This document shows positions 53,703 through 64,000 of a stretch of DNA of 64,000 nt, piece after piece (positions within the stretch are counted from its first letter, which is position 1; every line of letters begins with the position of its first letter). The position numbers and the translations under genes were made by a program. This DNA is from Pleurostoma richardsiae (lineage: Eukaryota; Ascomycota; Sordariomycetes; Calosphaeriales; Pleurostomataceae): contig JANBVO010000010.1 of the NCBI GenBank assembly GCA_030052745.1, forward strand, positions 1 to 64,000, read 5' to 3'. The notes below the pieces were generated by a model. That model saw nothing but the letters and a program-made list of their open reading frames with translations, did not search any database and was not told where the DNA came from.

Positions 53703-56369
53703 TCATGCCTCCTTCAGAGCCTCTTTGACTACTCCGACCAGCGTTGCCAGCGTCTCCTCTCTCCGCGGAGTCTCCTTCACATCCTCAGCTAGCATGACAG
53801 CCACCCTGGCCAGCTGGTCCGGGAGGACATTGTCTCCGACGGTGAATCCGACGCGCTCCTGGAACGCGCTCCCAAACGCCTGGTTAACCGTTCGGAGGAG
53901 CGCTAGGCTCTCGTCGTACAGCTTGAAGTAATCGAGCGCCAGTAGCCCCTCCAGCTGGTGGGTGACAGCCTCCTCGAGGATCTGCAGCATCTCAATGGGT
54001 GTGATCTGGGCGCGCATCGCCCGGCGCCGCAGCTCCTCCTCCACGGTCGCGTCGATCTGCATGACGCCATTCCCAGCGGCGGAGGAGGAACTACTACCGT
54101 TCTGCTTGACAATAGGGCGATTGTAGCCGAGCGGCACGGCACCCATCTCCTTCTTCTTGGCTTCCATCAGCGCCTTCTGGTGCTCGCGCGACCCGAAGGC
54201 TTCTAGATCCAAGTGGAGGCGGTGGCCAATGATCTCCTGGATGTACATCATGAAAACCTCCCGGTTCGCAGGGTGGCTGGCGTACCGCTGGTAGAGGCAC
54301 TGGCGGATGCTGACGGACTGGTTGAAAGACTCGCCGTCGATCTTGGACATGCCCTGCGAGCTCGCGTCAGCAGAACTCAGTGCTCTGGCTACCTTCTCGT
54401 AGTTGCCGAGGATGGCGAGGGGGTCGCCGCCGTCCTCCAGGATTCCCTGCTTGAACTGGCTGTCGTCACCGTAACTCGCGAGGAACTTTTCCATCTCCGG
54501 CCAGCGGGGCACCTCTTCAGGCGTGGCGGCGGCGGCACGCGCGGCGTAATACACGTGCGCCGCCGCCTCGACGATGAGCGACCTGCTGGTGAACTCGTGG
54601 CCCAGCTCGCTCATGGCCACCTTGGCGCGGAAGTCCACCAGGCCTGCGAAGACCGGGTCGCACTTGAACAGCGAGAATCTCTCGGTTTCCTCTTCGATCC
54701 CACCCAGCCGGTACCGCCTGATCTTGTCCTCGTACAGGATGTCGTTGAGCATGAGCACCTCGACCTCGTGCTGCCTGTCTTTGATCATGCGCTTAACGTC
54801 GCGGCGCGGGCCGATAGCCTGATCCAAGTGAGAGTCGAGCACGCCCTTGGCGTGGTGGGCGGTCTCCTGCAGCTGCGTGAAGCCGTCGGAGACGCTGTCC
54901 TCCATGATATAGCGTATGTCCACGTATAGCTGGAGCGCGAAGATGAAGGCGGAGCTATACTGCCTGGTCTCAAGGGCGCCCTCGAACAGGAGCAGCAGCT
55001 CGGACTCGGCGGGCAGGATGGGGTCTATCTGGCCATTCTTCTTCATCGCCTTGAGGATGGTTACGTCGTACATCAGGTCGCTGATGACCCTCTGCTTGAA
55101 GTCGTTCAGTTCTTCCACGGTGGTGCCGCCGTACTTTATGGGGCGCCTGTCCGACGGCTTGACCATGGGCACCTTGCCTGGCGGGATGAACTCGAGGATC
55201 TGCTCCACCGACTGGTACGCGGGCATGGCGAGCCAGTCGGCCTCGTCCTTCCACATCCGCTCGTCCTGCTCCTCCTCGGTCAAGTTCTCGTAGGATTCGT
55301 AGTCGATGTGCTCCATGCCGTACTCCGTGAAGAGGAAGTACATCATGAACTGATAGTTGGCTATGCGTCGGTCGATCTTGCGCAGGGCGTAGACCACGTT
55401 GTTATCCATCTGCTGAAAGAGCTCGAACGCAGCGTTGGTGATCACAGCGAGCGTGTCCAACGGCACCGATCTGTCAAAGTAGTAGTCGCACCATCGCTCG
55501 CAGACGTGAGCACGTACAGCGTTGAAGTCCTCGAAGAAGCAGTAGACCATCATGTACATGTCGAACTCGTCGTCATCCTTGTCTTCCGGTATGCCCCAGT
55601 CAAACCTGTCAATCCACGACGGGCCTGACGTCGCGGCCCGCTCGGGTTGCCGCGGGGTGGTGACATTGGCGTTCCTCGCCTTTGGGCCCTTACCGGCCTT
55701 CTTGCCCTTCTTGCCGGACTTCTTAGTGCGCCTCGAGGCCTGGCTAATGTGGCTCTCGGTGTCCGAAATGCTGGCGTCTTCCTCCTCCTCTGCCTCTTCG
55801 GACGATGCCTGAATGTCGAGGTACTCGAACATGTTATTCAAGTCATTGACGTCCATGCGGCCCGTGCTCTTCCTAATCGGCTCCGTGCCCTTAACCCTTG
55901 ACAGGACGGACTCGAACTTGCCCAGGACACGCTCAAGGACTTTGATGATATGTTCGTGGGTCGCGTTCCTCTCCCTCAACTTTTCATCGTCAGACTCCTT
56001 AGACATGCGGCTGAAGAAGCGGGCGCTCCTCTTCCTCAACCCGACCACATCACGCAGGATGTTGATGGGCGTGGTCGGGATGTCTTCTGGCCGCGCGTTC
56101 TCCACTATCGTGTCGGCCATGCCCTCGAGTTCCCGCCAGTGGACGACGACTTCATTGTTCGTCTCACCATTGGCCTTTGCCCTCTTCTTCTCCCTTCGTG
56201 AAGGCCCTCTGGGAGTGTCTTCTTTCGTCTGTGCCTCTGCCTCCCCGTTTTCGTTCGCCTTAGAGTTCTTGACCTTCTCGGCTGTCTGTTTCAACCATGT
56301 AGTGAACTGGGCCTGGCCCAGCTTGTAACGTTGCCAGGTGCCGCCGACGCCCCCGAACTTGCCATCCAT
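53703..56369 (-). CDS. DUF6604 domain protein, 888 aa
   Basis: One open frame without introns. Residues ~10-280 match the fungal DUF6604 plan: an opening W-QRYKLGQAQFTTWLKQTA segment (YKxxQxxFTxWL is the family's start), then a Lys/Glu-rich stretch and HWRELEGMADTIV, followed by a helical region. An acidic/basic low-complexity part (EEAEEEEDASISDTES, KKSGKKGKKAGKGP) separates it from a long helical C-terminal half with no motif known to me. The family is found in many Pezizomycotina, often in large proteins with unknown roles, and no catalytic residues are apparent. There is no signal peptide or membrane segment, so it is probably cytosolic or nuclear. Length is in the normal range. The upstream 1 kb is gene-free. 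Confidence 0.8.
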   Translation of the reverse strand: MDGKFGGVGGTWQRYKLGQAQFTTWLKQTAEKVKNSKANENGEAEAQTKEDTPRGPSRREKKRAKANGETNNEVVVHWRELEGMADTIVENARPEDIPTTPINILRDVVGLRKRSARFFSRMSKESDDEKLRERNATHEHIIKVLERVLGKFESVLSRVKGTEPIRKSTGRMDVNDLNNMFEYLDIQASSEEAEEEEDASISDTESHISQASRRTKKSGKKGKKAGKGPKARNANVTTPRQPERAATSGPSWIDRFDWGIPEDKDDDEFDMYMMVYCFFEDFNAVRAHVCERWCDYYFDRSVPLDTLAVITNAAFELFQQMDNNVVYALRKIDRRIANYQFMMYFLFTEYGMEHIDYESYENLTEEEQDERMWKDEADWLAMPAYQSVEQILEFIPPGKVPMVKPSDRRPIKYGGTTVEELNDFKQRVISDLMYDVTILKAMKKNGQIDPILPAESELLLLFEGALETRQYSSAFIFALQLYVDIRYIMEDSVSDGFTQLQETAHHAKGVLDSHLDQAIGPRRDVKRMIKDRQHEVEVLMLNDILYEDKIRRYRLGGIEEETERFSLFKCDPVFAGLVDFRAKVAMSELGHEFTSRSLIVEAAAHVYYAARAAAATPEEVPRWPEMEKFLASYGDDSQFKQGILEDGGDPLAILGNYEKVARALSSADASSQGMSKIDGESFNQSVSIRQCLYQRYASHPANREVFMMYIQEIIGHRLHLDLEAFGSREHQKALMEAKKKEMGAVPLGYNRPIVKQNGSSSSSAAGNGVMQIDATVEEELRRRAMRAQITPIEMLQILEEAVTHQLEGLLALDYFKLYDESLALLRTVNQAFGSAFQERVGFTVGDNVLPDQLARVAVMLAEDVKETPRREETLATLVGVVKEALKEA

Positions 56370-57356
56370 TTCCGCGAGCGTTGATGATTGCTATCCACAC
56401 GACGATACCTACATTTGACTAGAACGATGGCCACATAAATATTCGAGTAGACAGCAGCTGGGAACTGGCTCTTCTAGAGCTTTCCACACCGACTGTGATG
56501 TCGCGCATCCCATCGCGGGGTTCGCGTCCCCCGGCTTCGCGTCACAGCCCAAGCCAAATAGTGCCCAATGCACTAATTATATGCACTGTATCCTCCAGTG
56601 CATCTAGAATACTTGCACAGAAGCAATAGGTTCAAGCCGCCTAACGCTAACAATCCAAAGATTCCACAAGTCCGCAATTCCTTACAGTCTTGCCTTGTTC
56701 GTCTGATGTAGTAGAGTGACCAGTAACAACTTCGTTTCACCGCCAAGGCCTCGGTTTTGTCTGGAGTTGCTAGTTGGAGGAGACACTCAGACGCTTACTC
56801 ACATCTGAGTGACACCAGTCCACGTTAAGGTATGATGGTCTTCACCCTGTCACGGCACTTGTAGGTATGCACAAGAGCGGCTAATGTCGTCGGCGGCTGC
56901 GTTGAAGAGACCCTCGAAGGGTCGGTCAAGCCCTCCCGGCGAGATCATACGCCCACGTGGATTCAACGGTGATTGGTGGCGCCGCGGCCGGCTGATCGGC
57001 AGTCAACCCCTGCTACGGCACTTCCGAGTCTGTGGCGACCCTGCAAGATGATGATTAACAAGACATTAGCGGACCACCTGTACATAAGTATGAAGTCATA
57101 TCGCAATAACCCGGTCTGCCCAGTTTATGAGACGCATCCTTCAGTATCGAACCCTCCCTAAGCAAAACCGGATTTCGTGATAGTTCTGTCATATAGCCGG
57201 ATTCCGCCTTTCATCAAGTTGAAGTGTCGCAGGAGCAAACTCAAGAAGAGTGCCAGCCATACCATACAATACTACCAAACATACTATACGCAGACTCAGA
57301 AGGCTCAGAGTCACACATCAGCATAGCGCCTATCCGCAGCGCGCCTATCCGCAGCC
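56370..57356. other. intergenic, divergent promoters
   Basis: 987 bases between two divergent genes (DUF6604 on minus, the small Arg/Tyr-rich protein on plus). Short AT-rich and GC-rich parts alternate. No gene, tRNA or repeat was supported. Confidence 0.5.
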
Positions 57357-57872
57357 ATGCCACGCTCGCGGCGTTACTCGGACACGTACGATTCTCGTCG
57401 GCCGCGCTTCGTCGAGGACGCCCCTGCATCACGCAGTAGCAGGCGGTACGACGACGACGGCTACTACTACGACGACAAGTATGCAAGGAGCAAGAGCGTC
57501 TCCCGGTACGGCGACGATCGCCGGCGCCCGCGTTACGACGATGACTATTACTCCCGCAGCGGCAGCTCTAGCAGCAGGCGGGGCAGGAGCAACAGCGAGG
57601 CAAGGTGGGACGATAGAGACAAGGAGAAGCTCAACCAGGCCGTGAAGGCCGGGCTTACAGCCGGAGCCGTCGAGGCGTGGAGGCAGCGCAAGTCGCGCGG
57701 TGACTGGATCGGTGAGAGGGGGGCCCGCGTGGCGACGGCGGCCATCGGGGCGGCGGCGGTGGACGCACTGGTAGACAAGGATCCGACGAGGAAGAAGAAG
57801 AGGCACGTCGGAGAGGCGATGATCGGCGGGCTGGTCATCGATCGGCTCCTGAACGGGCCAAAGAGGAAGTGA
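57357..57872 (+). CDS. 171-aa Arg/Tyr/Asp-rich protein with glycine-zipper-like C-terminus
   Basis: A single exon. Residues 1-80 are disordered and rich in Arg, Ser, Tyr and Asp (RRYDDDGYYYDDKYARSKS). The C-terminal half is ordered and small-residue rich: LNQAVKAGLTAGAVEAWRQR, then RGARVATAAIGAAAVDALVD, then KKRHVGEAMIGGLVIDRLL, and a basic end PKRK. The Ala/Gly spacing resembles glycine-zipper helices found in DUF3824-type and other small fungal proteins with R/Y-rich heads. I know no function. RNA binding or condensate formation through the R/Y/D-rich part is only a guess. The start at 57357 is the first ATG of the frame and directly precedes the Arg/Ser-rich head. Confidence 0.7.
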   Translation: MPRSRRYSDTYDSRRPRFVEDAPASRSSRRYDDDGYYYDDKYARSKSVSRYGDDRRRPRYDDDYYSRSGSSSSRRGRSNSEARWDDRDKEKLNQAVKAGLTAGAVEAWRQRKSRGDWIGERGARVATAAIGAAAVDALVDKDPTRKKKRHVGEAMIGGLVIDRLLNGPKRK

Positions 57873-58641
57873 AGTGTCTGATGTGGAACTTTGTGTTCGA
57901 GGGCGTTGTTTCTCTGGGATTCGACTATATGCGGGCTCGAAAGCTGGTATTCTTTCGATATACGATATTTTTATAACTAGTTTACTACGATATCTACAAG
58001 TTTAGATGGTTTTGTGTTTGCATGTTATAAGGGTAATACTACGGAAACATTTTGACATCAGCCATGAGGCCTGGGTTGGCCCTGTCTACTCTGCTCTAGT
58101 GCCATGATGTACTGGGGCCTGTATACCAATCTGACAGCCATGTGATGTGATGGCTTCATATATGTGACACTCTTATCGTCGAGTTCTACACTGAAAAGGG
58201 ACGGTCTGTGATATTGTGCGAATACTATTTGAACAGCAGGTGCGCACCGAAATAGTCCTTTTGTTTCAGCAGTCTCTCATGATGCTGACAGCAAAAAAGC
58301 CAGAGATATCATGCAAGAGTGAACTGCACAAAATCAGGCAAAGTCGCTTCTACCAAGCGCACTTGACAGTTGCCAAGAGCTGGGTTGCCGAAGGTCCCGC
58401 TCGCTTTAGTCGTACCTGCGCGTTGTTAGACTTGGAAGCGGGCCGCTTGTGCAGCCTGAAATCTGACTTCGAACTATTGGACCACTGCTCTCCTCGTCGT
58501 CCCCTCCCCTCATTTCATCAGAAGGAACTTCCTCGCATAGCCGCACGATATATCAGGAGGGAGTCGGTCAAGTTCTTGGGCCGAACATCAGTTGAGCGAG
58601 GCAGGTCGCCCTTTAATGCCAGAATACCGAGCATATACGAT
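57873..58641. other. intergenic
   Basis: 769 bases: the 3' end of the small Arg/Tyr-rich gene (AT-rich part around 57.95-58.05 kb) and the promoter of the beta-lactamase-like gene. The frame of that gene stays open far upstream, to 58216, but the upstream translation is not family-like. Confidence 0.5.
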
Positions 58642-60024
58642 ATGGAAGAACTTAACCGCATTCTGGGTAGCTACGTCGTCTCCAACGAGGAGACCAAGGG
58701 CAAACTTCCTGGTGCAGCGCTCGTAGTGGTCAACAAAGACGGTCAGGGGCCCCCAAAAAATCTAATCCCAGTTTCATCGGAGCCGAAGGCTAACTTCTCC
58801 CAGAAGTACTGTGTCATGCAGCTTCTGGGAGGATAGGCGTGTCTCCTGGCTCGGCAGGCTTCACACCCAGGTCATTTACCTGGATCGCCTCGTCTACCAA
58901 GATAATCACAGCTACGGCTTTGATGCAGCTAGTCGAAAGAGGACTCGTCGGACTCGATGACGATGTGAGACCGCATGTTTCGCAACTGGCGGAGATGCAG
59001 GTCTTAAAAGGCTTCGACGGCGACAAGCCCATACTAGAGAATAATACCAAGCCCATCACTCTGCGGTGCGTTGGAGCTTGGCTTAAGTCGAGATGACACT
59101 GGGGGCAAACACTAACTGTGTTCAAGACAACTTCTCACTCACACAGTCGGTCTGGGATACGACATCGCAGACCCCGAGTTGATAAGGTGGTCCAAGGCCG
59201 TCGGCCGGACGTGCACAAACCTCGGGTACACACTAGACGGATGGTTCACTCCCCTGAAGTTTGCACCTGGAGAGGGATGGTACTATGGCAGTGCTGTGGA
59301 CTGGGCCGGGCAGGTGCTCGAGAAGATCACTGGCAAATCCCTGGGGGAATATATGGCCGAAAACATCTTCAAGCCTCTTAGCATGGAGGACACGACGTTC
59401 TATCGAGAGTCGCTTCCACATACCGAAGGCCGCCAAGTCGAGTGTTCCTACAGAGACGCCGAGACAGGCGAGCTGTGCGCAGTTCCGCACCCAGTTCCCG
59501 CGAATCCCCCGATCAATAGCGGCGGCGCAGGGCTATACACTACCGCCTTGGACCACGCGAAGGTCCTGCAGGCTCTGCTAAAAGCCTCGGTCTCCGGCGG
59601 AATCGTCAGGAAAGAGACGGTGGATGAGATGTTCAGGCCGCAGCTATCCGAGGTCCAACATGGAATGTTGAAGTACCTGACCGACATGTTCCACGATGGA
59701 ATGGTTCCGGACTTCCCTCCTGGAACGTCCATTCAGCATGGGATTAGTGGCATTATCAACTTGGAAGATGTCCCTGGTAAGCGCCGGAAGGGCAGCATGA
59801 TGTGGCTGGGGATGGCGAACAGCCACTGGGTGAGTTCAAAGTTTCGTGCCCGCGTCTCCTTCCCTCTTGGTAGACTAACAGGAACTCAGTTCATTGACCG
59901 AGAAACTGGAATTGCGGCGACGCTCATGGTGAATGTCATGCCTCTGCCGGACCAGGTGGTGATCAAGCTGTGGGATGAGCTTGAGCGTGCGATATATAAC
60001 GATTTACTGCCTGCTGTACGCTAG
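58642..60024 (+). CDS. serine beta-lactamase-like hydrolase/transesterase (class C fold)
   Basis: Four exons (58642-58741, 58804-59065, 59127-59829, 59890-60024) join to 399 aa. The start MEELNRILGSYV is chosen because family homology begins there. The serine acylation motif is S63-STK66 in FTWIASSTKIITA. RQLLTHTVGLGYD is the family's LLTHTSGL segment. Tyr174 in GWYYGSAVDWAG is the second catalytic motif (Y-x-S/N), and HGISG near the C-terminus takes the place of the KTG/HxG strand. PLSMEDTTF and GGAGLYTTALDHAKV are further family marks. Fungal members include LovD-type acyltransferases and EstB-type esterases; most have unknown substrates. There is no signal peptide, so it is probably cytosolic. 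An SDR gene follows on the same strand. Confidence 0.85.
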
Positions 60025-60762
60025 TCAGTTTAATGCTCTCAGATGCGCAATAGTATGTAAGTCTGTTTCTATTAGCTCATTCCTGTATTGAGCTTTTGGC
60101 AAGCATTGCCAACATTCGCTTCTCTCCGCGATGCTTCTCTACACGCGGAGCTCGACTGTAGGGATATAGTAATTACCAGGCCTGCGGGACACCTCAGCCT
60201 GCCTGGATAGGTAGGTTAGATGCGAAGTGGCAAGCGGGCAGAAGGGATTAGACGAGATCCAAACGAGACCAAGTCCCGCAATGGACCGATGTAGTGTAGC
60301 ACCAATCTTCGTGATCAGACTAGTAGACAGACACCTACAGGAACGGATATGGATTTCTAAGCGATAGATCATCTGGTCTAGCTCTTATTGAGTCGAGATG
60401 TCGCTTAACAGATACAGCAAACGAACAGGGTGTGAATGGCGTTGACTCGCTTTCCGAATGGGGAACGAGAGCGGCTGCTGACGCCAGCCCAAGATGGCTG
60501 ACTTAGCAGGAGCCACAGCAATGGCACCATCACCACCTGCTCGTCCAGGAGCCGCATACCGTCAGGCGGCGTTAACTGCCGGGTTAGACGTCTAAAGCCC
60601 GGTGCGCAAACCCTGGGCCATGTATCCCAAATCATCGCAACATATATATATAGCCTCACTCGAAACCCGTACTCTGGGTGTTCAAGCCAGTTGATATCCC
60701 CATCCCCCTCCCATTCTAAACGTACACAATTATCATAGCACAACCAAAGTCTCACAGCAACA
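60025..60762. other. intergenic, SDR promoter region
   Basis: 738 bases between two plus-strand genes. No gene is supported. A TATA-like box, listed next, precedes the SDR gene. Confidence 0.5.
60643..60652 (+). promoter_or_regulatory. TATA-box-like element of the SDR gene
   Basis: TATATATATA lies 110 bases before the SDR start codon, in a setting with no gene. It is followed by pyrimidine-rich and ACACAA-type leader sequence. Position and sequence fit a core promoter; the strand is assigned from the gene. Confidence 0.45.
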
Positions 60763-61699
60763 ATGTCGAAGCATCCTCTCACCTGGCTCATCACGGGCAG
60801 CTCCTCCGGCTTCGGCCTGCTCCTGACCCGGTACGCCCAGGCCCATGGCCACAAGGTGATCGCCACCTCGCGCAACCCGTCCCGCACGCCCGAGCTCGTC
60901 CGGGAGGTCGAGGACAAGGGCGGCCGGTGGCTGCAGCTGGACGTGGACGACCAGCAGTCGGGGGCCGTCGTCGACCGGCTGGAGGAGGGCGGTGAGGCCA
61001 TCGACGTGCTGGTCAACAACGCGGGCTGGTCGGCGCACGGGCCGGCGGAGGCGTTCAGCGAGCCGGAGGTCAAGGCTCAAGTCGAAACCATCTTCTTCGG
61101 GCCGTATCGGCTCATGCGCGCCGTGGCGCCATATATGCGCAAGCGCAGGTCGGGCATCATTGTCAATATCAGCGCCGCGGGCTCGCTGTGGGGGATGCAG
61201 ACTATGGCGCCGTACTCGGCTGCGAAGGCGGCTCTTGACGGTATGTTAACTCAAAGACTATCCCGACTCATGCGTATACGGGGCTCGATCAGTTCTGACA
61301 CTGTCTCTGGTAGGCGTTTCCAAGGTGATGTCGGACGAGCTCGCAGACTTCGGCGTCCGCGTGCTCATCGTGCAGCTCGGCGGCTTCAACACCAACATGC
61401 CCAACGTCATCCGAGGCGTGGAGAAGCCGCTGGACGAGGACTACAAGGGCAAGACGCTGGACTTGATCCTTCAGGCGCTACAGTCCGGCAAGTTTGAGAT
61501 CGATGGCGATCCACACAAGGCGGCTAAGATCATCTACGAGGTCATCGTGGGTGAGGGGATCGGAGAGGGTAAAGAGAAGGAGCTGATCCTGCCGCTGGGC
61601 AAGGAGGCTGCGCAGCGTGCGAAGAAGACCATTGAGACGTGGACGCATGTCATGGAGGTGTTTGGCGACGTCTGTACGAGCGTCTCAGTCGACAAGTGA
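60763..61699 (+). CDS. classical short-chain dehydrogenase/reductase
   Basis: Two exons, 60763-61240 and 61314-61699, give 287 aa; the 73-nt intron joins AAKAALD to GVSKVMSDEL. Cofactor motif TGSSSGFG (residues 11-18), an Arg in strand 2 (ATSRNPSR, usually meaning NADPH), DVDD, NNAGWSAHG, a catalytic Ser in NISAAGS and Y151-SAA-K155 are all present. It belongs to the large fungal group annotated as retinol-dehydrogenase-like or oxidoreductase SDRs (ITGSSSGFGLLLTRYAQAHG). These reduce carbonyls or oxidise alcohols of varied small molecules, and the substrate cannot be set from sequence. It follows the beta-lactamase-like gene on the same strand and ends only 151 bases before the end of the convergent SET gene. 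Confidence 0.87.
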
Positions 61700-61850
61700 A
61701 GAGAGTTGCATGATGACGGGATGGCAGCCTAGCCGCAGGATTAGCACATGTAGCAAGGTGTGTCAGACAGAAACGAAGATGAAGATCTCATTCCATTCCA
61801 CCCCTCCGGGCAATATAGCTTAGAGCTGCTGTCCTACTCCCTCAAGCTCC

Positions 61851-63428
61851 TCAGCCACCACCGACTTCATCTTGCCAACCAGGTACCAACGAGCCAATCG
61901 CGTTCTCGAGCACCTTCCTGCACTGCGTCCGATACAGCAGGGCGAGTGCCTGATTCTCGTTCACCGGCTCGATCTGCACCTCCTCCCCATCCTCCCCTGT
62001 CCCAACAGGATCCGTCTCGCAGAGCTTGTCGTACTCATACCCCAGTTTCGCCAGCAGAATGTCCTTCACCTTCTGCACCACAGCCGCCATGCCCTCTACC
62101 CCGTCGCTCGCCCCTGACAGTATCCGCCGCAAGCACTCGTGCTCGCGCTGTTGCCGCAAAGCCGTCTCCGAGTTAGAAACCTCTGGCAGAGCCGAGGCCG
62201 ACGGTCCCAGTGGCGTGTCCGGCGGGACGGCCGTGTCAAGGAGCTGGTCCTTCTCCTCGGCCGCCAGCCCCATGGTGCATAGGTCCCAGATCAGCGAGTC
62301 CTCCACGTGCGAGAACTCGGGCCGTATCCGGAAGTCCGGGTCCCTCGCCACGCACTGCCTCGCGCGCCCGACGAGCGAGCTCGGCGCGTTGATCGGGCGC
62401 AGCGAGACGAGGAAGTCGCGCGGCGGCCCGGCGCTGCTCCCACCGGCTGCTGATGCTGCTGATGGTGCCTCACTCGGGGTGCTGGCGGTGTCCACCCTCT
62501 TCCGCAGGTGGAAGTAGTCGTTGTGCAGCTCCTCCGTCTCGGGCAGCACGAACCCGTACGCGAGGAGAAGCTCGCCGTTGGTCTTGCGCCCGTAGTTATT
62601 GTAGACCTGTGCACCGGGGCTGTACGCGTCGTGCGTCACCAACCTGCAGCCTTCGGGTTGTGAGGAGAGGTCCCACTGGATCCGGGAGGTGAGGGAGTGG
62701 TTGGCGAGGTCAAAGACGGGGAGCAGGATGGAGAAGTCGTCGAGCCTACAGCCCGGCGGTAAGAGCGGCAGGACGATGTCCTGAACCTGCTCAGAGAGCA
62801 CGAGCGACGGCCGGAAGCTGCGGCTGGTGAAGATGCTGAAGGACCAGTTGTAGAGAAGCCGCGTGTAGTCCTGCCAGCCGCGGACGTCTAAGTCCTTGAG
62901 GAGCCGCCTGGCATGTTTGAACTCCCGCTTGAGATTGCTCTGCATTTCTTCCGTTGCGACGCCGGCATTCGTCCCTTCGAGAAAGGAGGCATCGTCATCG
63001 GGCCAGAAGACTGGAAGGCTCCAGGACTGCACATTCTCCGGCTGAGGCAGGGTCCGGATGTATGGCCACCAGAAGGATTCTTTCCCTTGCAGGTATTGCT
63101 TCATGAGGTAGAAGCGGCCGACGACGTGGGGCGGGACGCTGTTAATGAACTCTGAGGGGAAGCGCCGAGTGTCGTCAGGCTCATTGATTTCCGTCCGGTG
63201 GCTCGTGAGAGGTGCTCCAAGTAGCGCGTTGATAAAGGAGAAGCTAGTCGCCATGTGGCACGTCATGACAGCATCTCCAGGGCTGAGGTGATGTCCGCCC
63301 TCCTTAACCCGCAGAGAGAACCTCGTCACCGCGTCATCGTAGACTTCCACGTTCGGATCCAGCCCGGATCCCAGGCGCTTAGCCCAGGAGAGTAGCTCCG
63401 CGAAGCGTTCCTGGTCCAAGCTTTTCAT
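61851..63428 (-). CDS. SET-domain protein, SETD3/Rubisco-LSMT type
   Basis: A single exon of 525 aa. The split SET domain of this subgroup covers about residues 25-320. It shows LLPVFDLANHS (the N-H pair that binds the S-adenosylmethionine) and, after a short gap, YNNYGRKTNGELLLAYGF, the YGxKxNxELLxxYGF signature with the catalytic Tyr. The C-terminal ~180 residues are helical and fit the Rubisco-LSMT substrate-binding domain, with a Ser/Ala/Gly-rich insert (APSAASAAGGSSAG). Relatives methylate lysine (yeast Rkm proteins on ribosomal proteins) or histidine (SETD3 on actin) in the cytosol. Which target applies here is not visible. The start MKSLDQERFAELLSWAK is typical. It is convergent with the SDR gene. 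Confidence 0.85.
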   Translation of the reverse strand: MKSLDQERFAELLSWAKRLGSGLDPNVEVYDDAVTRFSLRVKEGGHHLSPGDAVMTCHMATSFSFINALLGAPLTSHRTEINEPDDTRRFPSEFINSVPPHVVGRFYLMKQYLQGKESFWWPYIRTLPQPENVQSWSLPVFWPDDDASFLEGTNAGVATEEMQSNLKREFKHARRLLKDLDVRGWQDYTRLLYNWSFSIFTSRSFRPSLVLSEQVQDIVLPLLPPGCRLDDFSILLPVFDLANHSLTSRIQWDLSSQPEGCRLVTHDAYSPGAQVYNNYGRKTNGELLLAYGFVLPETEELHNDYFHLRKRVDTASTPSEAPSAASAAGGSSAGPPRDFLVSLRPINAPSSLVGRARQCVARDPDFRIRPEFSHVEDSLIWDLCTMGLAAEEKDQLLDTAVPPDTPLGPSASALPEVSNSETALRQQREHECLRRILSGASDGVEGMAAVVQKVKDILLAKLGYEYDKLCETDPVGTGEDGEEVQIEPVNENQALALLYRTQCRKVLENAIGSLVPGWQDEVGGG

Positions 63429-64000
63429 GGCGCTTCGTCCGTTCGCTATCGTGCTGCTCTCAGCATTCGATGGGTGAAATCCAGACGTAAGTATGGCCTT
63501 GTCCTATGAGAAGATACTACGTCGACGTCATGTTGGCAATGGTGGGCGTGAAGATGGGATTTTCGCTGCAACCGAGTTTCACTCAAGATTTGCATCACTG
63601 TCAAGATTTGAGCAGAGCATGTCTGCCTGTCTTAGTCAGCATTCTACGGGTGTGACAATCCTCGTTAGGAAGAAGATGAGAACGAAGAATATTATGTGTC
63701 TCTGACAGGCACGTCTGTTGTATTGACCCGGCATCAATTGTCGGTGCTCTTACAACTGTTGAGGCCGCAGAGATTCAGGCCGTTGCACCCCTAATATGGC
63801 ATGTTTGTGCTCCGAGCGTGTTCTGGACCTCTCTCTTGGTCTCCTATCACCTTAGAGACTCGTGATAATTCAGAGAAAAGCTCCATATGCTTACGCCAAA
63901 GAAATTATGCAATGGAAATCGTAAAATTGCTCCGATCTTACCTGGGAAATATCTTTCCCGGGCACGGCTCCGCGACCTCACCACGTGCGACACCGAGAAC
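63429..64000. other. intergenic, upstream of the SET gene
   Basis: 572 bases to the window end, including the promoter of the SET-domain gene. Only a short chance frame is seen; nothing else is supported. Confidence 0.5.

Noticed and set aside
56631-56640. tRNA B-box-like GGTTCAAGCC
   Set aside because: Neighbouring bases do not form a T-stem and no A box or acceptor stem is found upstream. Similar checks at 33128 and 57129 also failed.

Overview
The window is nuclear DNA of a filamentous ascomycete (Pezizomycotina, most likely a Sordariomycete). Genes are split by short GT-AG introns (57-107 nt, often with CTAAC/CTGAC-like branch sites). Coding sequence is GC-rich. The gene families are typical of this group: a Zn2Cys6 regulator, an SP-family sugar transporter, a DUF6604 protein, a DUF3602-like mini-protein and a Pyr4-type membrane cyclase. 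I see no bacterial operons, rRNA, tRNA, CRISPR array or intact mobile element.

Layout. 0.7-17.2 kb is a housekeeping block: a TFIP11/Ntr1-type G-patch splicing factor, a three-repeat gelsolin/severin-like protein, an unrecognised 557-aa protein, the dynein regulator PAC1/LIS1, the XMAP215/Stu2 microtubule polymerase (divergent from PAC1), an alpha/beta hydrolase and a 78-aa DUF3602-like protein. 18.8-33.0 kb is an accessory, metabolism-type block: a seven-exon sugar transporter with a dense run of CreA-type hexamers upstream, a Zn2Cys6 transcription factor, an SDR dehydrogenase divergent from a dihydroxyacetone-synthase/transketolase-like enzyme, a ferric reductase with an exact SreA-type GATA site in its promoter, and a two-exon membrane protein of the Pyr4/PaxB terpene-cyclase family.

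33.0-53.2 kb is gene-poor. About 19 kb holds one small three-exon Cys-rich gene, some simple repeats (including a run of 25 G) and, at its right edge, a decayed GH28 pectinase gene. It is not obviously AT-rich, so it does not look like a heavily RIP-mutated repeat island. 53.7-63.4 kb returns to normal density: a DUF6604 protein, an Arg/Tyr/Asp-rich small protein, a serine beta-lactamase-like hydrolase, a classical SDR and a SETD3/Rubisco-LSMT-type SET protein.

How the genes may work together (inference). The transporter, Zn2Cys6 factor, SDR and transketolase-like enzyme could form a sugar or polyol use module under carbon repression. The ferric reductase seems to be under iron control. PAC1 and Stu2 share one intergenic region and both act on microtubule plus ends. 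Multi-exon genes are listed as genomic spans with exon coordinates in the evidence. Exon joins were worked out by hand from splice signals and family similarity, not from transcripts.
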